Source of the DNA: Mauremys mutica
Taxonomy: Eukaryota; Chordata; Testudines; Geoemydidae
NCBI RefSeq assembly: GCF_020497125.1
Contig: NC_059075.1
Span: 44,304,003-44,368,002, forward strand
Direction: 5' to 3'
DNA: 64,000 nt
In this document: one piece after another, positions 43,611 through 55,884 of the stretch
Layout of the letters: every line of letters begins with the position of its first letter
How positions within the stretch are numbered: the first letter of the stretch is position 1
Position numbers and translations under genes: made by a program
The notes under the pieces: model-generated
Told to the model about the DNA's origin: nothing
The model's input: only the letters and a program-made list of their open reading frames with translations
Database searches by the model: none

Positions 43611-43985
43611 ACCTTGGCCTGGATTGTAACCTTGGCCCAGGGCTCTGGCTGCCACTACTGCCCTGGGCCCTTTAAATCTCCGCTGGCTCTGGCAGCGGGG
43701 CTTGGTCGGCAATTTAAAGGGCCTGAGGTGGTAGTGGTGGCCAGAGCCCCGGGCCCTTTAAATCGCCACCCAAGCCCTGCTGCCGGAGCCCCGGGGTAGC
43801 AGTGGCGGCCGGGACTGTGGCGGTGATTTAAAAGGCTGGTGGCTGGAGCCCCAGGCCCTTTAAATCACTGCCCAAGCCCTGCTGCCAAAGCCCTTGGGTA
43901 GCGGCGGCAGCTGGGACCTCTGGGGCTCTGTCAGCAATTTAAAGGGCCCAGGGCTCCAGCTTACCGGGTCATACCGGCTTACTTT
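43611..43985. repeat. Short tandem array with CCCTTTAAATC units
   Basis: About four imperfect half-units of 40-60 bp alternate in orientation. CCCTTTAAATC occurs at 43668, 43754 and 43857; its inverse (ATTTAAAGGG or close) at 43712, 43826 and 43938. Between them are GC-rich segments with AGCCCCGGGG / GGCCAGAGCCCCGGGCCC and AGCCCTGCTGCCRRAGCC. It ends CTTACCGGGTCATACCGGCT. Probably an element with internal tandem repeats rather than a centromeric satellite. Confidence 0.75.
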
Positions 43986-46900
43986 CACCTCTATTTGTAC
44001 ATCCAAATCCTTTTTTATTTTGAGCACAGTCTACTAAGGCTGGTAATCAATTAAACAAAGTTCACCCATACCTTTATCAATCTGCAGATAATGCCAGTTC
44101 TGTGTGCAAATTGTTCTGAGTTGGTTATTAATACTGCAGTAAAGATAGAGCAGCGTACATCTAAATGACTGGTAAGGATGGTATTTCTGTTTCTTCTGCA
44201 CATGGTTGAGGTTAAGGGTGTGAAGTCAGTTCAATTTATTTACACAGGCTGAACTACTGCAGTGTCTCCTGCTGAAGTATGCATCAGAAATCTCTCTTTC
44301 ATTTAAATGCTCAGCTCGTTTGCCCAACAGACATGAAACAGTTCAATATTTTTATGAAAAACTTACCAGAACAGTATCCTTACCAAAGTTAACTCGGAGT
44401 ACCCCAATATTGCACTGAAAACTGAAGTAATCATTAGGATGTCAGCCAAATAGAAGCAAATACCTTTCTTTGGCCATGTTTACCAATGGATAACTTCTAT
44501 TAGTAAATGTAAATAAAATAGTCTAAGGCTCCATGAAATTGAAAATGCACAAATCAAGTACTGCGGCATAATAGCAAAAGAATGAAGATTAGTGCAACTA
44601 CATAAGTCTATATTCTTTACTAGTGAAGAAGAAAATGACCAAATGCCAAAATGACAAGAGGAGATTAAAAGTACAGTGAATGATATATAGCTATCTGCTG
44701 AAGAGAATTTCTAAAAATATGCATGGTGCTTAAGTGATGAATAAAAGACATGGACCCTGTCCCAAAGAATTTACTGTCTGGGGCCTGATCCTAGAAATCG
44801 TTACTCACTGAGTAGTCCCACTGATGCCAATGATAATATACATTCATGAATTTATAGTAACAAATACATGTGCGATGTTAAAATTGTGGTCACTGGTCCC
44901 TGTATACCCTGAGCACCTGCCTTCAGAAATCAGGATCCTTGAAGATGGCTCAAGGTGAGACACCCAAAATTACTAGTCACTTTTGAAAGTCTTGACTGAA
45001 GTGAGCTGGCCGAGGTTAGACAGGAGATCCGTGGCAGAAGCAAGAATAGAACCCTGGGCTCAGTACAGTGGCTAAACAAAAGATAATTCTGTAAGAGTTT
45101 GCACAATTGAATGATTAATGGTAACAGTAGGTTGGGGTTCAAGGTCTGCACTCACAAGAGTGGTCTTGTTGTGTTCAATGGGAACATTTAGAAGAGTAAA
45201 TGTTGAAGCACTGGGTTTTTGAGTTTAGGGCTTCCCACAGGAAATCAATGGGACTACTTGCATTGGTAAGGTTTATGCACATGAATAAGGTTTGCAGGAC
45301 TGGGCCTATATTTATTGCATTTTGATTAGTAAATCACATTTATTTGTGGCTTTTGGTACTCTCCACTCTTTAATATTTCCCCCTCCCCCCCATAGATCTC
45401 CTGTTTTCGAAAGATGCATTATGGGCTGACAACAGCCAGGATTGGTTTTATTTCTTTTATCAGTAGTTGAGTCCACCTACAGCACTGTAACTGGCAAACA
45501 CCAATTCCACTTAGTATAATGAAGGAATAATGACAGTGGAAAGGAATGCTGTAACCAGCTCACAAACTCCACTGCTGCAATATAAATGCCAAGGTATTTA
45601 TAGAAAAGGCAGAACTGAGGCCTTTACTTCCAAAGTGGGAGGCATTTGACTGTCACAATGTTCAGCTTTAATAGGGTTGTCACACCAAATCAGAAGATAA
45701 AATTAACAGTTGAGTATTTCACTAGCCAACCACAAACTTGCATCATCAGAGAGTAAGTGCAGCAATATGATGCTTCACTGTGCCATGACCAAAAAGCTGA
45801 ATTTGTCAAGGAGAATAGATTAAGGATTTGCATTTGTCAGCCACAATTCACATGTGTAAATGTATGCTGTTGTTTCTGAATAAAGCTAAATATATTTTTC
45901 TGGATCAATATGGTCCTTTAGCTGGAATTTATTTTGTGCTTTTATACCCAATAGACCATTTTCCTGGGCGGCATAGCTGACTTGGGAAATTAATTCTCTA
46001 AGCATTGCCTTTTCTATAAATGCCTTTGCTTCACCTTGGCATTTATTATTGCAGCAGTAAGCCACTGTACTATCACAACATTCTGTGACATTGACATTAT
46101 CCCTTGAACTCTCAGGGGCATAAAATGATGATGCAACCATATGGCACTTAGTGTATAGTTATGCCGGACTTTCTTGCTCTTGACTTACTATATTTTAATC
46201 AAGTGGCAAAAATTAAGCGTGCAGAGATTCATACCAAAATTAATACAACAGTTTAATTCCATCCTATGCTTCCTTCCTGTCCTTGGCATAGCAGGGAGCA
46301 AATGAGTATCAATCATATGTAATATGAACTAAGGGGGTCTTGCAGATGGGAAAGGCTATTACATGGCATGCTCCACACTTCACAATGCATCGTCAGCATA
46401 TAGACCTTTATCATTATTGTGTATTAACCAATCAGCTGGAACCGAGGTATGTGCAAGAAGATTTAAACTATGTAGTATAATAGCTGTGAAACAGTCAATG
46501 GAAACTGAAGGGTAAAGAAACATGTTTTCAAAACTGGAACTTGTGTGTTGGTAAGTCCTGTACATGATCTAGAATGTATGTGAACTTTTTGTGAACCTTA
46601 TAAAAGTGCTGATTATTCACGTATTTTTTGATGGTTTGCATCTGAACTGTTGAAAGGTAATAAGAGGCACTGGAGAGGTGAGATGTAGTCCTTTACAGGA
46701 GAGGTACCCTCTGTTTTGAAGTGGCTTGATTTTTCTTCTGCCCGCTCAAAAAATCTTTAGTTCTGATCCATGTTTCTTGTCCAATTTGGATTGTTGTAAT
46801 CACAAGAGACACTTCTACTTAGGTGGCAGTTGTGAATAAATATCATGTTCCACATTTCAGTCTCTGTTCCAGAAATGGTGGTTTGAACAGGGCCTGCTCA

Positions 46901-49794
46901 GAAATACACCCCAGTCACATTCTAGCCAATAACCTATTTAATTTGTTGTATAAACCTTTACATACCCTTCCTGTGTGATAAATGTAGATTATACACTTAC
47001 TTAACCACAGTGCCATACCTCATTTACATTCTTAAAACAATCAAAGTCACTATGTCAAGGGACAGCATATTACATGTAAACCAACACAATTCACTCACAC
47101 AGCCAGCCAGTTAGAAAAAGAACAGTTTAACCAAATAAAGATGTGGGGCCAGCTGCTTAGCTAGTGTAAATTAACTTCAAATAGGAAACCGGACATAGAT
47201 CTAAATGAAAAAGCTGAGCAGGCAGTAGGAATCGTCATTTCCAAACATGGAGTTACCTTTCCAGACCAAGGACTTCCATTCTACACTGATTTACCTCAGC
47301 TGAGGGTCTTGCTCAAGGTATCTATGAAAACAGGTGTTTCCGAATAGGGCTAGCCATTTAAATGGCCAACATGAACAAGATACGATAGAGCCCAATAATA
47401 AGATTACTTACTTTAGAAGGAATAAAATGAGAACGAGAAAATAATGTTGTTCCCCCAAAAAGGAAAATGGAAACACTAACTAGACTTAGTAGGCCTGATT
47501 TTTAAAAGGACAGAAGCTCAAGGCCACAGACTAGTAGCCACAAATGAACCTTTGATAGGAGCAGAACCCTATGAATCTCTGCACATCTGTGTCTGGGGAC
47601 TAGTTCAATTCTGCACAAAGGAACTTAGGTGCTTTGGAAAATGTTACCCTTAAGGCCTAATTAGATGTCTAACTGGATGTCTGTGTGCACATACACTTAA
47701 TTTTCAGGAGCAGCTGCAGTTCTTTTGTGTCCAGGTCAGGCATGCAATTTGGTATGGCCCTCAGCTTATATCCTTTTGAAAATTGACCCCAGTAAATCCT
47801 TTCTGGTTTTGTTTTTTTTTAATATTACAGGGAATTTCCTGCCAGAGATTTGAAATTTCTTGATCATTTTATTTTTTTAAAAAGAAACCCATGGCTATCA
47901 AGAGCATTTTTAACAAAACAGATACTCTCAAAAGACTGGCAGATTGAGAAAAGGGAATGTTCAAAGGTGCTGTTTCACTCTGACTGGATTGGTCACTTTC
48001 TTAATTCCTTGCTGTACTATATTGACTCATATTAAATAATAAAGGATGCTATCAATGTTCTGTTTGTACAGCAATTTAAACATTAAAACACACAATCCTT
48101 TATTTCCCTATATGTTACAGAATGATGTTTCTTATCAGCATATTGTGTATTGCACAAAAACTGTAGTATTATATATTAGTCATGGAAAGATGTTTCATTT
48201 TAAACCATCTGGTGTCTGTTGACAATGCAGGATTGTTCCCTACACTGTATTTAATTAGGCCAATTGCATAAATTCCTTATTTATATATTTGAAATGGAGA
48301 GAAACTGAGAAAAATTGTGACACTCTAAAGCTGTAGAATATTTTAAAATGGTAAACTTTAAAAATATTTATTTTTTGGTTTACAGAAAAATACAGCGATA
48401 GGGCTGACATTCACACTTCGCAGTCACTTCTACGATCTCAAGCCATTATTTTCCACCTGAATTGTGAGTTGAGGCCATGGTAACTTAGGTTAAATGCAGC
48501 ATGACAACTGGAAAATCTTATGATGGGTCTGAAAATAACCCTTATTACTACATTCGCTATTCACACAGTGTGCAGGGCTTGTGCCAACCAATATACTTAA
48601 TACCCAACACCCTCATTATTATTTATTTAATTGTATTATTTAGAGAGAGTAATGTGCCTCATTGTAAGCTCTTTGGGGTAGAGCTGTATAGGGAGAGGGG
48701 AGAGTCGATTGTCCACTCAGTGACCACATGTAACTGTTATTGGTATGAATGGGAGTCATGCAGACATCAAGGGGAGAACAGACCCTTAGACCTAATGGGC
48801 AAAATTTCACTCCCGTGTACAAACCCCATGCAAGGAACTATATATACCAGATAGACCTTATATATAGGCCCCAATTGCACCTTTAGCACAGAATTTAAGT
48901 GCAACATTATGAAGCCTTATGCAGGACTTCATTGTGAACATGAAAATGTGAGGGAAATTTGAAATGAAAATATATGTTGAAAAAAATCTGCCCCTCTGCT
49001 ACTGGATATATTTTTACCACAAATGTGACTGGGGTTTTCATATCAATAAAAATAACTTTTGGAAATAAATAGGAAAAGTAAGAAATTCTCCAGATAAGAG
49101 CTAACCATAAGTTTCTGTATGCCATTATGTAGCAAGCCAGAAAGGACCCCACTTATGTGAGATTGTCCCCATCCTGGCCCATCACCTCTCATGTGTGAAT
49201 CCAAGACCAGAATGTCCAGGGGGTCCAGGAAAGGAGGAATGTGAAGCCACCCTCCTTCCACTAGCTTTTCTACAGAGGTAGGAGCAGACCCATATTTGGA
49301 GAGTCCCCACTGCATATGGATCTAGGGCAGGCTCAGGGGGAAAGGAACAATCAGGCCCAGATTTTGCACTGATATTTCATCGACCCCAGTCAAAGGGCTT
49401 TTTAAACATTAATGATCACATCTCTCCTGTCCAGCAGGTAAATATTATTAAATTCCTTTTTAAAATGGCTAAGCCAGTCTTGCAAAATTCTACTCACTCA
49501 TTTGCCCAGGGCACATAATTTATATTTATTTGCCTTGTTTTTTTCATTATCATCCTCCTCATCATGGCATGTCTCGGAAAGTACTTTCTTATCTAGGCTG
49601 GCAAATTTTCAGCATAGTTTTGTAAGGCCATGCTAATCTGAAGTTCAGAAAGATTGTGACCGGTCCACTCACGGTGGTTGTAGCACCACTGCAGCATGTT
49701 AATTGCATGGCAGGCTTAGAATGAGTTCATTTTTCAGGCTACCGGTTAAAGTTCATAGCCTAGAAGGCAGTGGCTGCTGCTGCTTATTAAGGCC
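43986..49794. other. No gene recognised; one unexplained 84-codon frame
   Basis: AT-rich, largely unassigned DNA. A minus-strand frame at 46140-45886 has protein-like composition with six cysteines but no recognised family (see findings). Short pieces at 44762-44830, 45170-45305 and 48640-48690 (ATTGTAAGCTCTTTGGGGTA) resemble dispersed repeats. Nothing suggests an exon with clear splice signals. Confidence 0.35.
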
Positions 49795-49869
49795 TGGATC
49801 CTGTAAGGTGCTGAGCAACTCTTGCTCAACACTTGGCTGCTTCAACTCCCACTGAAGTTGATAGGAGAT
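49795..49869. repeat. Dispersed palindrome family, left piece
   Basis: GGATCCTGTAAGGTGCTGAG...CAACTCCCACTGAAGTTGAT is a diverged copy of the family best seen at 50221-50303. It is separated from that copy by the MITE at 49870-50214. Confidence 0.55.
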
Positions 49870-50214
49870 AAGGTATGTCTACACTGCAGCTGGGATCAAG
49901 CCTCCAAGCCTGGGTAGACAGACTTGGGCTAGCTTGCCTCAAGGTAGTGTGCTACAAATAGCAATGTGGATATTGCACCACCAGCAGAGGTTTGAGCAGC
50001 CCGCCTGAGCTTGGACCCAGGGAGTTGGGCAGATCTGAGTTCATATCCACTGGATCCCTTGGGACTGAGCTTGGGCAGCTAACCTGGACCTGTGCCAGAG
50101 ACGCAACTTCCACATTGCTAGTTTTACTGTGCTAGCTCAAGCCAAGCTAGCATGCACAAGTCTGTCTACCCGGGCTGGGAGTCACATTCCCACCTGCAAT
50201 GTAGATATTCCCTT
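49870..50214. mobile_element. Palindromic MITE related to 2057-2343
   Basis: The left end AAGGTATGTCTACACTGCAG and the reverse complement of the right end AAGGGAATATCTACATTGCA are inverted repeats. The inverted similarity extends inward at least 100 bp (CCTGGGTAGACAGACTTG / CCCGGGTAGACAGACTTG and AGCAATGTGGA). It is non-coding, with no convincing target duplication. Confidence 0.8.
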
Positions 50215-50220
50215 CAGGGC

Positions 50221-50303
50221 CTGACCCTGAAAGGTGCCGAGTGCCATCAACTCCCATTGATTTCATTGGGAGTTGTTGGCACTCAGCACCCTGCAGGATC
50301 CAG
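50221..50303. repeat. Near-perfect 83-bp palindrome (CAATGGGAGTT family)
   Basis: The left arm CTGACCCTGAAAGGTGCCGA...CAACTCCCATTGA pairs with the right arm TTTCATTGGGAGTTGTTGGC...CTGCAGGATCCAG with only a few mismatches and almost no loop. Similar palindromes lie at 55806-55884 and, more diverged, at 49795 and 51508-51567. Confidence 0.8.
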
Positions 50304-51853
50304 CTTCAAGAGCTAAGATTAAATGATTCTCAGTTGACTTGCCATTAATATCTGTATTAGGGATTGGCCAATTCTGTAATTGGAGCAGCTGTAATAACGT
50401 CAAAAACATTTGTATTTGCTTGTTTGCTGAATCTAGAATGAGAGGATGAGGTGATAATGCCAGCGAAATGCTATAATGTAATACAGAATATTTACTGACT
50501 TACAGAATTGTTGTAACTGTAATTACAGGGCATCTGATGCAAAACTCTGTCAGAATTTGTTTCCACCATGCCTAGGGTCCAATCTCATAAAGATCCACTA
50601 ACATCAATGGCAGTTTTGCCTGAGTAAGGACTGTAGGACTCAGCTAGTACTCTTGTTTCAAATGCAGTGAAATATTTAGTCTCTACCAATAGAAAGCTCA
50701 TCCATCACTATTCTGCCTTCAACAGTTGATCATTGCATCAAAATCAAAACACACTTGAAAAAAAAAAAGGTTGTATTGGCAATTGCTACAGTGTTTTCAA
50801 ATCAGAACAAGTCTCCTTTGTTGTGGGCTGCCCTTGGAGCATTCTTTAACTCGTATTAATTAAGAGTATCTTGGAAGTTCAGAAAGTGATACCTGAAACT
50901 CAGAAGTAGTGTCGAAAGAACTATGATATTGGAAATATTCATGATGAATATTAAAAAGACACCATAGATGTTGGGTATTTGTAGCAGGTCCCCTGCAATG
51001 CTGTAGCACATTTTGTTCAATGTGGTACAATTTCAATAGCAGCATTCATGTATTATTTATTTGCATTCTCAACCACAGTTTTTCCTGTTTTTCTGTTACA
51101 TATATGTTTGAGGTTTCTTTTCTCCTCTCTAGACTCGTCCTTCTTCCCAATTACAAGCCTCATCCTGCCCATTTAAGCAAAAATCTTATTAACCGTAATG
51201 GGAGTTTTGCCTTTCTGTGGGCTGCAGGAAGAAGCCCTACCTTTGAAATGAAATAACCTCCTTTCCAATTTTGTTTGGGATTTTCATTTGCTTAACAACC
51301 ACAGGCCAACTGTGGAAGTCTGCACTCAGTGCTTACTCAGCCAGTGCATCCATTGCCCAATTCTGGAAGCTGAAGATGTTCAGCACATCACAGAGTCAGG
51401 CCCTCAGCGATTTGTCCGAGATGTCACACAATGTCAGTGGCCAGGCCAGGATTCCCATGACAATTGCCTGGTTCTTAGCCTCATTTTCAGTATGGGTTTT
51501 ATCATGCCAGAAGCTGAGCTTCCTCACTGAAATCAAGTGCTCAGCACCTCACAGGATCAGACTTTCAATAACCACAACAGACCTCTCATTAATTGTACCC
51601 AGGATTGATCAATAGCTGAATTAACTGATTACAGGCAGACATTGAAAATATCTTCTTGTTTGTTAATTTAAAAAATATTTTGAGATGTTAAAAACTAATT
51701 ACCCTTGTAAATATACACGTAATTATCAGAATAAACAGGGGAAACTTTAAAAAATTGTGTCATCATAAAATGATCTTAGTTGATTGCATTTGCTGTGTTA
51801 GATAAAAGATTTTTTTTAAAATGCTGTGTGCCATAACTGTTTAACTTAATGTG

Positions 51854-51856
<3 letters not shown>
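50304..51856. other. No gene recognised
   Basis: Unassigned sequence. The part 51508-51567 is a diverged half of the CAATGGGAGTT palindrome family. The 114-codon plus frame at 51271-51615 spans this repeat and shows no domain. Confidence 0.4.

Positions 51857-51885
<29 letters not shown>
51857..51885. repeat. (GT)n microsatellite
   Basis: Fourteen uninterrupted GT dinucleotides. Confidence 0.98.
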
Positions 51886-51888
<3 letters not shown>

Positions 51889-54800
51889 GGGTTATATAGT
51901 ACAAACAAGAATGGCAGTGCTTTCATACTCTGTCTTGGCACATTTGTCTAATGCACAGATATTAACAAGCTCTTTAAAAAGGATTATTTCATCAGGGCTG
52001 GCAGTGTTTTATTAATCACCATAAAATAGAATTGAAATCATGCACTCTGTCTCAGAAATCACAGTTAAAAATTACAGTCCTAGGTAGTAAAGTGGTAGGT
52101 GGATTTTTGTGTGTGTGTTGTTTCCCTTCTTGCAGTGTGATTATGCTTGCATTATATTGATTATGATCATAAAGAAATCCCAGATGGCTTTAAACTGAAC
52201 CTGGCTCCAGTAAAGATCTGCAAGTTTTTCATAAAATTTAATTCATCAGCAAATTGCTTTACTTCTTAGACTTACAATTTTTGGAAGCACTGTAAAGATT
52301 TGACTTCAGATGTATTGAATTTGCATTGAATTCCTGTTGAATAGCAGCACTGAGAGACACAGGAGTAAGAGGTTGTGATGGTTCTCCCAGGGTACCAGGA
52401 CTGTGAGTCACTTTATTACCCCTGCCTCTCACAAGATGGAGTCTTTCTTGTGGTAGCTGCCAGCTTTCTGACACTTTAGCTACTCAAGCACTCTCTTTTG
52501 GGCTCATGCCAGCTCTTCCTTTCCAATAATTTTGACTGGGGATTTGAATTTGCTTAATCTACTCAATCTACAGGTCCCCGCCTATAGAGGAAGTTTCCTC
52601 CGACCTCCATCAATAAGAGATTGGTTTGTGCCTTGAAGCATGAAAGCTTATATCACTTCAAATCTAAGTAGTACACTTTTTGCTTTAAGTGTAAGACATC
52701 CTTTCTACATAAATAATTGAAATAGGGCTGACATTCAAAACACCAAACTTGACATGCAATTAAACCTTAAGGTGGAACTGTCCCTTTGTGAGTCTGAAAT
52801 AAAATGTTTTCTTATATATTGGTACAATTATAAGCAATTAAAAATAGGTGTCATGCATCTGCAGTTAAAAAAATATCCCCTAAGATTTAATCGTGTCATT
52901 CTCATAACTTTATGAAGTTTTGTTCATCACAAATACACCACTCTTTACTGGTGTGAATAGGGGCTTAGTCTCGGTGCCAGTCCATTGTCAGCTATGTTGC
53001 TTGTCACTTTCGCAGAAGATTTTCTTCAAGGCTGAAACTTCGCATGTTTAGATGCTTTGGATCCAGAGAACTGAGATTCCCAAGCCTATAGTACCTGAAG
53101 GCAACAAAGAACCTCTTACCCTGACTTTTACTGTAAGAGTACTTGATAGTTTTTAGCAATAGCAGTTCTTAGTTACTAAGTTATAAAATTCTATTGTGTC
53201 TGGGTCAGGAAGGGCTTATGCTCTTGGTATAAAAAAAACCAAAAAATTAAATTAGAAATATTAGAAAGATAATGGGTAAAATAATTGCTACTAGTTTTGC
53301 TCTTGAATGAGAATATTGATAGACAAGAATGTAGCTAAGTATTTCTGAATTGAATTGTGCCATCATGCTCACATCAAATTTAGAGATGTGCAAAATTTTC
53401 ATTAGAATAACCATGCCAGCTTTCACCTGGCCTGCATATCCCACGGACCAAATTTGTGGTAAAATTTGCCAAGGGTAACAACATTTTAGTGAGGGCTCAG
53501 TTTTGCTCAAATCAGGTCTGGTTTACAGTTTTGGGTAGAAACCATGTAAAATCCAGTGATTTTACTTGGCTTTTGAGCTGAAGCAAAACCAGGTTGTGAC
53601 GGGCTGAGTAATATTTTGATTTTTTAATTCCCATGTATCTCAAGTTCAAAATGAAATTCCGGGCTATGCAGATGTTACCTTTGTTCTTGCTCATTTTATG
53701 AATGTTATTTTCCATTGCCATTCTGTGCTGCCAAGTGCCAATCCATATAATATCTAGAAGACAAATTCTACTCTGGCCTGTCTCTTTTTATTCTTTCTTT
53801 CTTCCGTTTCTAATGGTAGGTTCCACACTATAGTCTTAGAGAATAAACTCCTCATTTTATCCACAGAATTTGCATAACATGGGCAGCAACAGTGCAAACT
53901 TCCCCACACTGACCAATGCCTTACCCCTTACCAGGCAGGACTACCTCCAGAATGAAAAGTAGTGTAGTTTCCATGCCTATTCAATCCTAGTCGTAGGCTG
54001 ATATTCAAAATGGTGACCTGGAGTGAAGTCTTTGCCCTACTGAAGACAATGGGAATTTTGCCACTGATGCCAATAGTCAGGATTTCATCTGTGGGGAAGA
54101 AAGGATCCATATCCATATTCCCTGTGCCATCCCATCCATGTGCATTGCATAGATCAAAAAATCCCAACAATATGCTGCATGCAATAGACTCATACTAGCT
54201 GGAGGAGGCTCTCCAGTGTTCTCCGTCCCTCCGCTTTTCTCTTTCCCTACTGGTCCTTCTTTCTCTCAGTGTAACAAATGACTACCTGAGTTTGACATTA
54301 TGAATTAACTCATAGGGCCTGATTCCCAGGTACAGTAAGGTCTCTTTATTCTGTTCTAATATCGTAATTGGGTATAAATGGACCCCTTGTGCAGGAGACT
54401 TTCCTGGACAGCATGGAACCCACCTAAAGACTCTGTACATCAGCCCTGCTCCCAACCCCTAGCACAGAGAGCAAACTGGGGGCATGTCAGGGATAGGGTT
54501 GGAGCACCCTGCACTCTAGCTATTCTCTGCTTCCTAAGGCAAACAGGGACGTCGAAAAGAAGAGCACAAATTGCAACAGCCAAGAAGTTGCTCTAACTTA
54601 AACGAAGGACCGGGCAGAGCACAAAGGTGGTTTAAAGCTACCTTTACTTTCTTGCTGCATTCCTGCCCCAGAGGAGAGTCAGGCCCATAGGTTTTAAACC
54701 TGTGCTCAGACAGACATTTGTCCCGCACACAGAAAAAAGTTAGAGGGCACATTGATATTGGCAATAACAGAAGATTAGACTAGTAAATGCAGTGCAGTTA

Positions 54801-55805
54801 GTACATTTCTTGGGGAATGGGCACAAGAAGGAGTCCGGGTTCCCCAAACCAATTGCCAACTAAACCAACATGACAGGGATTTGAACCCACCCTTTGAATT
54901 AGGATTGTGCATACATGTGCAATTACTATGTGTGACTATAAAACAAACTTAAATTTAATCTCTGCTTCCAGCCAATAAATAGTACAATAGCCTACTTTTC
55001 TTAGGAGTGATGCCAGAAAGGAAGAGGCTTAAAATAGTCTAAAATTTCCCAATCCTGTTTAACCACTACTTTTCCCGGAGAAATTCAAAGCTGCAGTGGC
55101 TCTTTCAAACCCTTCTCCTGATTGTATTGTTTTCTGCTTGGTGGCTAAGGTGAATTACCCACATGTGACTTTTATGACCAATCAGAACTCAATAATTAAG
55201 CTATTTCAAATGTGAAAAGGGCATGATACTTCCCCCCAACTCTGCAGAAACTAGCAGAGCTGCCCTGGCATCAGGATGCAAACGCTGCAACTTCGCCTGC
55301 TGCACTGTGCCACTCCACAGAGGAATTCTGGCTAAGTCAGCCAAAATGCCTTCTGAGGCTTCTTTCTAGCTCCTCCAGCACTACCACCCATTGTAGCCTA
55401 TGGCTTGAAGCCACAGGCTAACCCATCATCTTTAATAAAATACAATGTTGAGATTTTTAACTGAGATTAAAGATCTCCATTTTAAAAACGATTGCATTGA
55501 AATATAAAGTCTGAAGCTATAGTAGTAATTTTCCATTTTAGCTAAGCATTCTTCAATATAATATTTATACAATAAAGAGTGAAAATCCCTCCTTCATTAA
55601 CTGGCGCAACTAAAACTAATACATAAAAAGATGAGTCTCAATGCCTTTAAAGCTGCAAATCCTGACATGACCAAAGCCTAGCATAGAACAACTCAGCAAA
55701 AACAGTGCTTCTATACATATTCCATCAATATTTTTACAGCATTTATTTATAAAAATAAAAACGGGGTGAACAGGGCCCAATTTCAGGTCTGATCCAGCTG
55801 AACAC
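51886..55805. other. No gene recognised
   Basis: Long AT-rich stretch without a protein-like frame or a confidently recognised repeat. The part 53990-54090 (AAGTCTTTGCCCTACTGAAG, AATGGGAATTTTGCCACTGA) resembles the CAATGGGAG repeat group. Confidence 0.4.
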
Positions 55806-55884
55806 ATCCTGTCAATTGCTGAATGCCCTCAAATCCTGTTAAAGTTGATGGGAGTGGAGGGCACTCAGCATTTGACAGGATCAG
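55806..55884. repeat. Palindromic dispersed repeat
   Basis: ATCCTGTCAATTGCTGAATG...CCCTC is answered by GAGGGCACTCAGCATTTGAC...AGGATCAG, making arms of about 25 bp around an internal GTTGATGGGAGTGG. Same family as 50221-50303. Confidence 0.7.

Noticed and set aside
51271..51615. 114-codon plus-strand frame as a small membrane protein
   Set aside because: It runs over a dispersed palindromic repeat and has no coherent hydrophobic segment pattern or family resemblance.
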